NCBI RefSeq assembly: GCF_014472415.1 | Contig: NZ_JACSZV010000004.1 | Coordinates: 1 to 64,000 of the forward strand | Length of the DNA: 64,000 nt | Source of the DNA: Pseudomonas sp. N40(2020) | GTDB lineage: Bacteria > Pseudomonadota > Gammaproteobacteria > Pseudomonadales > Pseudomonadaceae | Direction of reading: 5' to 3' | Shown here: one piece after another, positions 1 through 8,700 of the stretch | Layout of the letters: the number at the start of each line of letters is the position of its first letter | How positions within the stretch are numbered: the first letter of the stretch is position 1 | Translations under genes and position numbers: made by a program | The notes under the pieces: model-generated | Told to the model about the DNA's origin: nothing | Database searches by the model: none | The model's input: the letters and a program-made list of their open reading frames with translations, nothing else

Positions 1-2
1 TG

Positions 3-107
3 TACATGCTTTTGGCGATGTGCGAGACGCTGGAGCAATACACGCCACAGGAGCTGGCGGGTTTCGCTAAAGAAGCCATCGGCTGGGTGGCCAGCCGAAG
101 ACTTTAG
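3..107 (+). CDS. 3' end of an unidentified gene (truncated by the window)
   Basis: An open frame enters from the left edge and stops at TAG 105-107, giving a 34-residue C-terminus that ends WVASRRL. I do not recognise the family. It may be an artefact, but the frame is open with ordinary high-GC codon use. It runs convergently towards the HlyD-like gene, with about 60 bases between the two stops. Confidence 0.35.
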   Translation, partial: YMLLAMCETLEQYTPQELAGFAKEAIGWVASRRL

Positions 108-168
108 AGATGTGTAGATACCAATGCAGCGATGAGGCCAGTCAATTCAACACAAAATCCGGATATCT

Positions 169-1530
169 CTACCGCTCGCGCATTGCCTCGGTACGGGCCT
201 TGAGCACCGGTTTCAGCAGGTAATCCAGCACACTTTTCTCCCCGGTAATAATGTCCACCGTTGCTACCATCCCCGGAATGATCAGCAACGGTTTCGCATC
301 CCCGCCCAAGTGGTTTTTATCGGTGCGCACCTGAATCAGGTAAAAGCTGTTGCCTTTGTCATCGGTGATCGTGTCGGCACCGATCAACTCAAGTTTGGCG
401 CTCAACCCGCCGTAGATCGTGTAGTCGTAGGCACTGAACTTGACCATGGCTTTCTGGCCCGGATGCAGGAATGCCACGTCCTGCGGTCGCACCTTGGCTT
501 CGATCAGCAGGTTGTCTTCCAGCGGCACGATTTCGACCATGTCGCTGCCCGGCTGGACCACGCCGCCGATGGTGTTGACCTTCATTTGCTTGATCACACC
601 ACGGACTGGCGAGGTCACGGTGGTGCGGCTGACGCGGTCGTCGATGGCGATGCTCGACGCGGTGATTTTCGACAGGTCGGTGCGTTTCTCGTTCAGTTCC
701 TTGGCGGCCTCGGAGCGGAAGGTTTGCTCCGACTCGTCGATCTTGCTGCGGATCTCGGCAATCGCCGACTCGGCCCGGGGAATCGCCAGTGTCGTCGCGT
801 TTAGCGAACCACGAATTTCCACCGCACTGCGCTTGAGCCGCAGGATTTCCACCGGCGACACCGCGCCGGTTTTCACCAGCGGCTCGGACATGTTCATCTC
901 TTGTTGCAGCAGTGCCAGGCTTGAACTGAACTGCCCCTGTTTCGAGCGAAACTCGGCCAGTTCCTGAGTCTTCTGCCGCAGTTGTTCGCTGAGGGTGCGT
1001 TGTTCGCTGGCCAGCCGTCGCTGGCGTTGTTCGTACAGCGAGCGTTCGTCTTCGGCGACTTGCGGTGCCTTGGCGATCACTTCATCGGAGAGCTTGAACG
1101 GCCGGCCTTCAGACTCCGCCGACAAGCGTTCGACCTGCGCGGTCAGCGCATAACGGTCGGCCTCGCTCTCACCCTTGTTCGAGCGAAACCGCGTGTCATC
1201 CAGGCGCAGTAGGGTGTCGCCCTTGTTCACCATCTGCCCTTCGCGGACAAAAAGCTCGGTGACGATCCCGCCCTCAAGGTTCTGGATCACTTGAACCTTG
1301 CTCGACGGAATCGCCTTGCCTTCGCCCATGGTCACTTCTTCAAGCACCGCGAACTTGGCCCAGACCAGTGCGCTGATCAGCAGGCCCGCCGCCAGCCACA
1401 CGGTAATCCGCGACCAGCGTGGCGAATCCTGCAACGAGGCGCCGGCGGTTTCCGGCATGAACTCGGCCTCGGCGCTTTTGCCGAAGCTGTCGAAGTAGCC
1501 GCGTGATTTGCCATCGGATGCAGCAGACAT
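169..1530 (-). CDS. HlyD/LapC-type membrane fusion protein of a type I secretion system
   Basis: This 453-residue periplasmic adaptor links the inner-membrane ABC transporter to the TolC-like outer membrane channel, so that the large adhesin crosses both membranes in one step. A cytoplasmic N-terminus of about 40 residues is followed by one membrane helix (about 43-62). A lipoyl/barrel half with VIQNLEGGIV follows, then a long coiled coil (about 125-290) and the returning barrel half (SPVRGVIKQM), as in HlyD/LapC proteins. An AGGAG ribosome site precedes the ATG. It starts 9 bases after the stop of the ABC transporter, so it is the last gene of a leftward operon. The match to LapC/MapC is by architecture and context, so the exact orthologue name is left open. 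Confidence 0.93.
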   Translation of the reverse strand: MSAASDGKSRGYFDSFGKSAEAEFMPETAGASLQDSPRWSRITVWLAAGLLISALVWAKFAVLEEVTMGEGKAIPSSKVQVIQNLEGGIVTELFVREGQMVNKGDTLLRLDDTRFRSNKGESEADRYALTAQVERLSAESEGRPFKLSDEVIAKAPQVAEDERSLYEQRQRRLASEQRTLSEQLRQKTQELAEFRSKQGQFSSSLALLQQEMNMSEPLVKTGAVSPVEILRLKRSAVEIRGSLNATTLAIPRAESAIAEIRSKIDESEQTFRSEAAKELNEKRTDLSKITASSIAIDDRVSRTTVTSPVRGVIKQMKVNTIGGVVQPGSDMVEIVPLEDNLLIEAKVRPQDVAFLHPGQKAMVKFSAYDYTIYGGLSAKLELIGADTITDDKGNSFYLIQVRTDKNHLGGDAKPLLIIPGMVATVDIITGEKSVLDYLLKPVLKARTEAMRER

Positions 1531-1539
1531 GGCTTACTC

Positions 1540-3699
1540 CTAGACTGCCGCCGAGCCGACACGGCCCTTGCGCAGTGCATCGATGACTGCTTCTTTCGGG
1601 CCGTCAGCGACGACCCGGCCGTTGTCCAGCACCAGCAAGCGATCCACCAGACTCAGCATCGAGGTGCGGTGGGTGACCAGCAGCAGGGTTTTGCCTTGTA
1701 CCCAGCCATGCAGTTTCTGGCGCAGCAGGTCTTCGCTGCTGTTGTCCATGGCGCTGGTGGGTTCGTCGAGCAGCATGATCGGTGGATCGAGCAGCAACGC
1801 ACGGGCCAGCAACACCGCTTGACGTTGACCGCCGGAGAGCAACTGTCCGCGCTCGCCCACCGGCCGGTCGAAACCTTGCGGATGCTGGCGGGCGAGTTCG
1901 GTGACGCCGGTCAGTTCGGCGACTTCCAGCATGCGTGAATCGCTGATGTAGCGCGCGCCGAGGGTCAGGTTGTCGCGCAGGCTGCCGGCCAGCAGCGGCA
2001 AGTCGTGGGCGACGTAACCGATCTGCTGGCGAAGGTCGGCGACATCCAGTTGCTGCAGCGCGAGGCCGTCGAGCATTAACTGGCCTTCCTCGGGCTCGTA
2101 GAAACCCATCACCAGCCGCGCCAAAGTGCTTTTTCCCGAACCGCTGCGGCCGATGATGCCGACCCGTTCACCGGGTTTCAGGCTGAAACTGACATTGCTC
2201 AGGGCCGGTGCATTCTGGCCGTTGTAGTGGAACGTCACGCCGTTGACGTCGAGGGCGCCTTGCAGTTGTGTGCGTTCCAGTGGCCGCTGTTTACCGTCAC
2301 GCTCCTGGGGCAGGGCCATCAGCGCATCGGTGCTTTTCATGGTCAGTTGCGCTTGCTGGTAGCGGGTGATCAGCCCGGCGATCTGCCCCAGTGGCGCCAG
2401 CACGCGGCTGCCGAGCATGTAGGTCGCCACCAATGCGCCGACACTAAGGTTGCCGGCGATGATGCTGTAGACCCCGGCGACAATCGTCGCCATCCCCGAG
2501 AACTGCTGAATGAACAGCGTGCCGTTGGTGGCCAGCGCCGAGAGGTTGCGCGCGTGGCTGTCGAGACGGGTGAGGGCGCCGTGGGTGCTTTCCCATTTGT
2601 GCTGGCGCTCGCTTTCGGCGCTGCACGCCTTGAGGGTTTCCAGGCCACCGAGGGTTTCGATCAGCAGCGCCTGGCGTTCAGCGCCGAGGCTCAGACTCTT
2701 CTGCACCGTGTCGCGCAGGCGCACCTGAATGATCATCGCGAAGATGATGGTCAGCGGAAACGCCAGCAGCGGAATCACCACCAACCAGCCGCCGAGCAGG
2801 CCGATCACCACCAGCATCAACACCACGAAGGGCAGGTCGATCAGGCTGGTCAGGGTCACGGCCGTGAGGAATTCACGCAGGCCCTGAAAGTCATGAATGC
2901 TCTGGGCGAAACCGCCGATGGTCGCCGGCCGCGCCTTCATCGACATGCCGGTGATGCGCTCGAATAAAGTCGCTGAAAGGATCACGTCGGTTTTCTTGCC
3001 GGCGGTGTCGAGCAAGTGTGCGCGCACTACCCGCAGCACCAGTTCGAAACCGGTGCCGATCAACAGCCCGATCGACAGCACCCATAGGGTCGACGTGGCC
3101 TGATTGGGCACCACGCGGTCGTAGGTCTGCATGACGAAAAGCGGCACCATCAGGCCTAACAGGTTGATCAGAAAACTGGCGAGGATCGCGTCGCTGTACA
3201 GCCATTTCGACAGCTTCAGGGTGTCGCGAAACCACGCATGCACCCGCGGCACCAGCGGAGAACGCAGGTCTTCGAGTTCGTGGCGTGGCCGGGCGAACAA
3301 GGCCTGGCCACTGTAGTGTTCGCTGAGTTCTTCGCGGCTGACCCATTGCTCGCCGCCATCGGCTTCACAGGGGAGGATCAACGCTTTGCCGTCATCGCCA
3401 AAACGCCGCAGCACGGCGGTGCGACCGTCGTTGAGCAGCAGCAGAATCGGCAGGTTGAGCGGCGAGATGTCTTTCAACTCACGGCGCAACAAGCGCGCCT
3501 GCAACCCGGCCCGGGCGGCGGCGCGGGGCAGCAGATCGAGGCTCAGGCGTTGTTTGTTCAGGGGCAGCCCGGCACTCAGACTGGCGCGACTGACCGTCGC
3601 GCCATGCAGTTTGCAGAGGATCAACAGACCGTCGAGTAACGGGTCATCGAAGCTCAGCCGCGGATCGACCCCTGCGTTACCGGGTTCCATGCTGGTCAT
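1540..3699 (-). CDS. LapB-type type I secretion ABC transporter with degenerate C39 domain
   Basis: This 719-residue inner-membrane exporter should power adhesin secretion. Its N-terminal 130 residues resemble a peptidase C39 domain but lack the usual catalytic Gln/Cys context, so it should be a C39-like domain that binds substrate without cutting it, as in LapB and HlyB. A six-helix ABC transmembrane domain (about 160-450) is followed by the nucleotide-binding domain, with Walker A GRSGSGKST, signature LLSGGQRQ and Walker B IMLLDEP. A GGGAG-like ribosome site lies about 9 bases before the ATG. It sits between the TolC-like gene upstream and the HlyD-like gene downstream, all leftward. The absence of a processing peptidase fits an adhesin with a C-terminal secretion signal and no double-glycine leader. 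Confidence 0.95.
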   Translation of the reverse strand: MTSMEPGNAGVDPRLSFDDPLLDGLLILCKLHGATVSRASLSAGLPLNKQRLSLDLLPRAAARAGLQARLLRRELKDISPLNLPILLLLNDGRTAVLRRFGDDGKALILPCEADGGEQWVSREELSEHYSGQALFARPRHELEDLRSPLVPRVHAWFRDTLKLSKWLYSDAILASFLINLLGLMVPLFVMQTYDRVVPNQATSTLWVLSIGLLIGTGFELVLRVVRAHLLDTAGKKTDVILSATLFERITGMSMKARPATIGGFAQSIHDFQGLREFLTAVTLTSLIDLPFVVLMLVVIGLLGGWLVVIPLLAFPLTIIFAMIIQVRLRDTVQKSLSLGAERQALLIETLGGLETLKACSAESERQHKWESTHGALTRLDSHARNLSALATNGTLFIQQFSGMATIVAGVYSIIAGNLSVGALVATYMLGSRVLAPLGQIAGLITRYQQAQLTMKSTDALMALPQERDGKQRPLERTQLQGALDVNGVTFHYNGQNAPALSNVSFSLKPGERVGIIGRSGSGKSTLARLVMGFYEPEEGQLMLDGLALQQLDVADLRQQIGYVAHDLPLLAGSLRDNLTLGARYISDSRMLEVAELTGVTELARQHPQGFDRPVGERGQLLSGGQRQAVLLARALLLDPPIMLLDEPTSAMDNSSEDLLRQKLHGWVQGKTLLLVTHRTSMLSLVDRLLVLDNGRVVADGPKEAVIDALRKGRVGSAAV

Positions 3700-3737
3700 A
3701 TTGATCGCTCCCCTGTTACCGCTTCATTGGGCTTACT

Positions 3738-3838
3738 GATCGTTCCCACGCTCCGCGTGGGAATGCCTCCAGGGACGCTCTGAGTCCAGTGACGCGGAGC
3801 GTCACGGCTGCATTCCCACGCGGAGCGTGGGAACGATC
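3738..3838. repeat. REP-like doublet, family A (perfect 29-bp inverted repeat)
   Basis: Positions 3738-3766 and 3810-3838 are exact reverse complements, each itself a small palindrome around CCCACGC...GCGTGGG. The same family recurs at 13704-13814, 23510-23541 and 31263-31315. It lies between the TolC-like and ABC transporter genes, where it could stabilise or separate parts of the transcript. Confidence 0.9.
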
Positions 3839-3869
3839 AGGATCAGCAGCCTTCGGCAGGAGGTTTACG

Positions 3870-5228
3870 TCATTTCAGCTCTGGCAGACGTGCTTCGTTC
3901 TTCACCTCGGTTGTGGCGATCGCATCGGCCGGCAGCACCACCCGTTGCTTGCTCAGCAACTGGCCCATGTTCGCCAGCACGCGGTACATCGAATATTCCT
4001 CGGTGTAGCGGATTTCGGTGTAGCGACGGTTGGCGTTGTAGAGCTCGTTTTCGCTGTCGAGCAAGTCGAGCAGGGTACGTTGGCCGAGGCCGAACTGATC
4101 CTGATACGCGGCGCGCACACGCTTGGTGGTGTCGGCGTATTCGCGGGCGGTCGGGGTTTGCTTCTTGGCGTTCTCCATGGCGTTCCAGGCCAGGCGAATG
4201 TTTTCGTTGAGCTGGCGCAGGGCGTTGTTGCGGATGTCCATCGCCTGATTGATGTCGTGGGCGTTCGCAGCCAGGCGAGCCTTGTCGCTGCCGCCGCGGA
4301 ACAGGTTGTAGTTCATCACCACACCCACACGCCATTCGTTGTCGTGGCCCTCATCGCCCTGCACGTTGTTGTTCGCGCCGACCGCCGCCTCTGCGTCGAA
4401 ACGTGGGTAGAACGGCGACTTGGCAACTTCATATTGGCTTTCGGCCGATTGCACGTCGGCCTGGGCGGATTTCAGGTAAGGGTTGTTGTCGACCATGCTC
4501 TGCTGGGCTTCGCGCAGATCGGTAGGCAATTCGCCGCGAGTCGAGGCAGGGGTTTCCAGCTCATCGGGCATGCGCCCGACCACGCTGTAGAAGTTGGCTT
4601 CGGCATCGGACAGATCGACTTCGGCGGTGTCGAGGTTGTTTTGCGCCAGCGCCTTACGGGCTCCCGACTGGTCGGAGTCGGCGGTGCTGCCAACGCCGCG
4701 CTCGGTGCGCAGGCCGATCTGATCGTTGACGCGCAAGTGTGCTTGCAGGTTGTTGGTAGCCAGGGTCACCAGCTCGCGGCGCTTGAGCACTTCGAGATAG
4801 ACCTCGATGGTGCGCAGGGCCAGATCCTGCGCGGTGCCTTGCGCATAGTAGGCGCGCGAGTTCGAAACGCCCTTGGTGCGCTCGACCTCGTTGGCGGTGT
4901 TGAAACCGTCGAACAGCATCTGCCGCAAGCGCAGCTCGGATTGTGTGTAATTGAGAATGCGCGTGTCGTGATTGCCAAACGCGCGGGTGTTGGTGTTGTC
5001 GCTGTAGCCGCGACCATAAGCGGCGTTCAAATCGACCGACGGATAGAAGCCGCCCTTGGCGACTTTGACTTGTTCATCTGCCGACAGGCGTGCGTCCACG
5101 CGCGAAGCAAGTTCCGGGTGTGTAGCGATAGTGCTCTGGATGGCTTCGGTGAGGTTCATGGCCTGGGCTTGAGAAGTGCAAGCCATGGCCAGCAAAACCG
5201 CGCTGCAGAGGGGGGTTAGAACGCGCAT
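3870..5228 (-). CDS. TolC/LapE-type outer membrane efflux protein
   Basis: This 452-residue outer membrane channel is the exit duct of the type I system. A signal peptide (about residues 1-23, ending SQAQA) is followed by two repeats of the TolC fold, each a long helical hairpin with a short beta segment. The TolC-family signature stretch NLDTAEVDLSDAE lies near the middle, and FGLGQRTLLDLLDSENELY near the end. An AGGGAG ribosome site stands about 10 bases before the ATG. It is the first gene of the leftward export operon and is divergent from the adhesin gene, sharing a 530-base control region with it. A REP-like doublet separates it from the transporter gene, so the three genes may not be expressed in equal amounts. 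Confidence 0.94.
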   Translation of the reverse strand: MRVLTPLCSAVLLAMACTSQAQAMNLTEAIQSTIATHPELASRVDARLSADEQVKVAKGGFYPSVDLNAAYGRGYSDNTNTRAFGNHDTRILNYTQSELRLRQMLFDGFNTANEVERTKGVSNSRAYYAQGTAQDLALRTIEVYLEVLKRRELVTLATNNLQAHLRVNDQIGLRTERGVGSTADSDQSGARKALAQNNLDTAEVDLSDAEANFYSVVGRMPDELETPASTRGELPTDLREAQQSMVDNNPYLKSAQADVQSAESQYEVAKSPFYPRFDAEAAVGANNNVQGDEGHDNEWRVGVVMNYNLFRGGSDKARLAANAHDINQAMDIRNNALRQLNENIRLAWNAMENAKKQTPTAREYADTTKRVRAAYQDQFGLGQRTLLDLLDSENELYNANRRYTEIRYTEEYSMYRVLANMGQLLSKQRVVLPADAIATTEVKNEARLPELK

Positions 5229-5761
5229 GGGTGCATCTCCCTGAGTCCTGATGGTGTCTTACTGTCGCCAAATATTTGACGATATTTTTAGGTGTAGGCG
5301 TTTCACTCTTGTAACAACAGAGCTAAGAACATCCTGAAGCGTAGCTAAGAAAAAATTTTCATAAGGCTTATGCCGAAAAAAACTTATGCGCTTTGTAAAA
5401 ACCGGCACATTGTTCAGCTCGAAAGCCTTTGTTTTATGCGCTTCAGGGAGCTCAAAAAGGCTTGAGGAAAGTTCCATTCACTTTGCGACATACGGCGAAG
5501 TACTGCTGAAGGGGAGGGACGCGTAACGGTCAATGAGTGACAGTTTTTTGTCACTCGAGTGATTCACCACCGTTACGTAGCGTTAGTAGGTGTGCTGCCT
5601 TGATCAGGGTTCGGAAGTGCTTGATAGCACTCAAGTTTCCCGCTCGGGCAGAACCTGCGAAACGAACTGTCGAGGGTGAGAGCGTCGCCCCGACAACCCG
5701 ATTGAGCCATGGGCTGCTTCGCGAACCAGTGCCGACGGTGGTCGGCAGCGGAGGATTTCAC
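5229..5761. other. Divergent control region between export operon and adhesin gene
   Basis: No convincing gene lies here. The left half (about 5270-5480) is AT-richer than the flanks and probably carries the promoter of the leftward operon. The right half holds a nested palindrome (5522-5577) and about 180 bases of likely untranslated leader before the adhesin start. A reading frame is open from 5537, but its first 75 codons lack adhesin-like sequence and no ribosome site precedes them. Confidence 0.6.
5522..5577. promoter_or_regulatory. Nested inverted repeats upstream of the adhesin gene
   Basis: An outer pair CGTAACGGT (5522-5530) and ACCGTTACG (5569-5577) encloses an inner pair GAGTGACA (5535-5542) and TGTCACTC (5549-5556) with a 6-base spacer. 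The 12-base palindrome TCACTCGAGTGA (5551-5562) overlaps the inner right arm. No T-run follows, so it does not look like a terminator. It could be an operator or a folded leader RNA. GTCAATGAGTGAC (5529-5541) is one base shorter than the FleQ-box consensus, which is only suggestive. Confidence 0.5.
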
Positions 5762-8700
5762 ATGGCAACGCTCATCGGCACCGTTACTAAAGTCATTGGT
5801 CAGGTTTTCGCGCAGGGCATCGACGGCACTCGTCGCGCCTTGGTTGAGGGCGACAAGTTGTTTGCCGGCGATCAACTGATCACCGGAGCCGAAGGCGCCG
5901 TCGCCGTTCATCTGCAAAATGGCCAGGATTTGACCTTGGGCCGCGGCAGTAACCTGACCATGACCAGTGAGCTGCTGGCCGGGCAGGCTGCTCATGTGAA
6001 CACCGCAGAGGCCGTGACCCCGAGCGACGCGCAACTGACCGATGTCGAGCAGATCCAGAAAGCCATCGCTGCCGGTGACGACCCGACCAAAACCGCCGAA
6101 GCCACCGCCGCCGGCCCCAACGCCCCCGGCAACCCCAGTGGCGAATTGGGCGGCGGGCACAGTTTTGTCCTGCTGACGGAAGTCGGCGGGCGGGTCGATC
6201 CGATCATCGGGTTCCCCACCGCCGGGTTCAACGGCATTCCCGAGTTTCCCGAAGAGCGGCGTAACGCGGTCATCGACAATGGCGACGACGGCGTCGCCCC
6301 CGCCCCCGTTGTGCCACCGCCGCCGGTGAATAATCTGGTGACCCTCAACGGCCTGGCGGCGCCCGGCGGAGAGCTGAACCTCAATGAAGCTAACCTGCCT
6401 GACGGCTCGGCGGCCAATCCCGGCGCCCTGACCCAGAGCGGCAGCTTCGCCGTATCGGCGCCGGACGGTTTGACCAGTCTCAGCATCGGCGGCATCAATC
6501 TGATCAACGGCGGCGTGGCCGTCGGCTTCCCGCAGTCGATCACCACGCAACTTGGCAACACCCTGACGATCACCGGTTACAACCCGGCGACAGGCGTGGT
6601 CACTTACAGCTACACGCTCAATGGCAATGAAACCCACGCGGCGGGTGACGGCAGCAATAGTCTCAGTGAACAATTCACCGTGATTGCTGGCGACAGCAAT
6701 GGCGACACCGCGACCGGAACGCTGGACGTCAACATCACTGACGACGTGCCCAGAGCGATCGATGACAGCAATGGCACCGCCTCGGAAACCCAACTCACGC
6801 TGACCGGCAACGTCCTGACTAACGATGTGCAAGGCGCCGACCGAGTTCCGACCGGTCCCATTACGCCCGGCACGTTCACCGGGACTTACGGCACGTTGGT
6901 GCTCAACGCCAACGGCACTTACACCTACACCCTGAACACCAGCGACGCCGATTTCAAAGCCCTGAACGGCGGCGGCAATGGCACGGAAACCTTCACCTAC
7001 ACCCTCACCGATGCCGACGGCGATACCAGCACCGCCAACCTCGTTTTGCAGATCAACAACAATGACGATCCGGTGGTGATCAACGGTTTGAACGTCGAGG
7101 GCGGGGAACTGACGGTTTACGAGCAAAATCTTAGCGACGGCAGCGCACCGGACTCCTCAGCGTTGACCCAAAGCGGCACCTTCAGCATCACCGCGCTGGA
7201 CGGCGTTACCACGCTGACAGTGGGCGGGATTGCCGTGGTCACCAACGGCGTGGCCGCAGGCTTCCCGCAATCGATCACTACACCTTTGGGCAGCACGCTC
7301 ACCATCACTGGATTCAACGCCGCAACCGGCGTTGTCAGCTACAGCTACACCCTCGCCGATAACGAAGCGCATCCGACCGCCAACGGCGCCAACAACCTGC
7401 CTGAGCAATTCGCTGTCACCGTGGTCGACGACAACGGCACCACCGCCAACGCGACCCTTGACGTGAACATCGTTGATGACTTGCCAAAAGCCGTGGACGA
7501 CAGCAACCCAACCACCGCTTCGGAAAGCCAGCTCACGCTGACCGGCAATGTGCTGACCAACGACGTACAAGGCGCTGACCGCGTCCCAACCGGCCCAATC
7601 ACTGCCGGCACTTTCACTGGGACTTACGGCACGTTGCAGCTCAACGCCAACGGCACTTACACCTACACGCTGAACACCAGCGATGCGGATTTCAAAGCCC
7701 TGAACGGCGGCGGCAACGGCACGGAAACCTTCACCTACACCCTCACCGATGCCGACGGCGATACCAGCACCGCGAACCTCGTTTTGCAGATCCACAACAA
7801 CGACGATCCAGTGATCATCAACGGCCTCGACGTCAATGGCGGCGAGCTGACGGTTTACGAGCAAAACCTCAGCGACGGTAGTGCGCCGGATTCCACTGCG
7901 CTGACTCAAAGCGGCACCTTCAGCATCACCGCGCTGGACGGCGTAACAACCCTGACGGTTGGCGGCATCGCAGTGGTCACCAACGGCGTGGCCGCAGGCT
8001 TCCCCCAATCGATCACTACACCTTTGGGCAGCACGCTCACCATTACCGGGTTCAACGCCGCAACCGGCGTTGTCAGCTACAGCTACACCCTCGCCGATAA
8101 CGAAGCGCATCCGACCGCCAACGGCGCCAACAACTTGCCCGAGCAATTTGCGGTCACCGTGGTCGATGACAACGGCACCACCGCCAACGCGACCCTCGAC
8201 GTGAACATCGTCGACGACTTGCCAAAAGCCGTGGACGACAGCAACCCAACCACCGCTTCGGAAAGCCAGCTCACGCTGACCGGCAATGTGCTGACCAACG
8301 ACGTACAAGGCGCCGACCGCGTCCCTACGGGTCCGATCACTGCCGGCACATTTACCGGGACTTACGGCACCCTGGTGCTCAACGCCAACGGCACTTACAC
8401 CTACACGCTGAACATCAGCGACGCCGACTTCAAAGCCTTGAACGGTGGCGGCAGCGGCACAGAGAACTTCACCTACACCATCACCGATTCTGACGGTGAC
8501 ACCAGCACCGCGAATCTGGTTTTGCAAATCCACAACAACGACGATCCAGTGATCATCAACGGCCTCGACGTTAATGGCGGCGAACTCACCGTCTACGAGA
8601 AAAACCTCAGCGACGGCACCAGCCCCAACACCCCGGCGCTGACCCAGAGCGGTACCTTCACCGTAACCGCCCTCGATGGTCTGCAAACCCTGACCGTGGG

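Noticed and set aside
3789..5219. 476-codon open frame antisense to the TolC-like gene
   Set aside because: It fully overlaps a clear family member on the other strand and has the His/Val/Gly-rich composition of antisense frames in high-GC DNA. The 486-codon frame opposite yciO/scpA (35038-36498) is similar.
5537..5761. 75-codon N-terminal extension of the adhesin
   Set aside because: There is no ribosome site at the upstream start, it covers the nested palindromes, and the retention module begins exactly at ATG 5762 behind GGAGGA.
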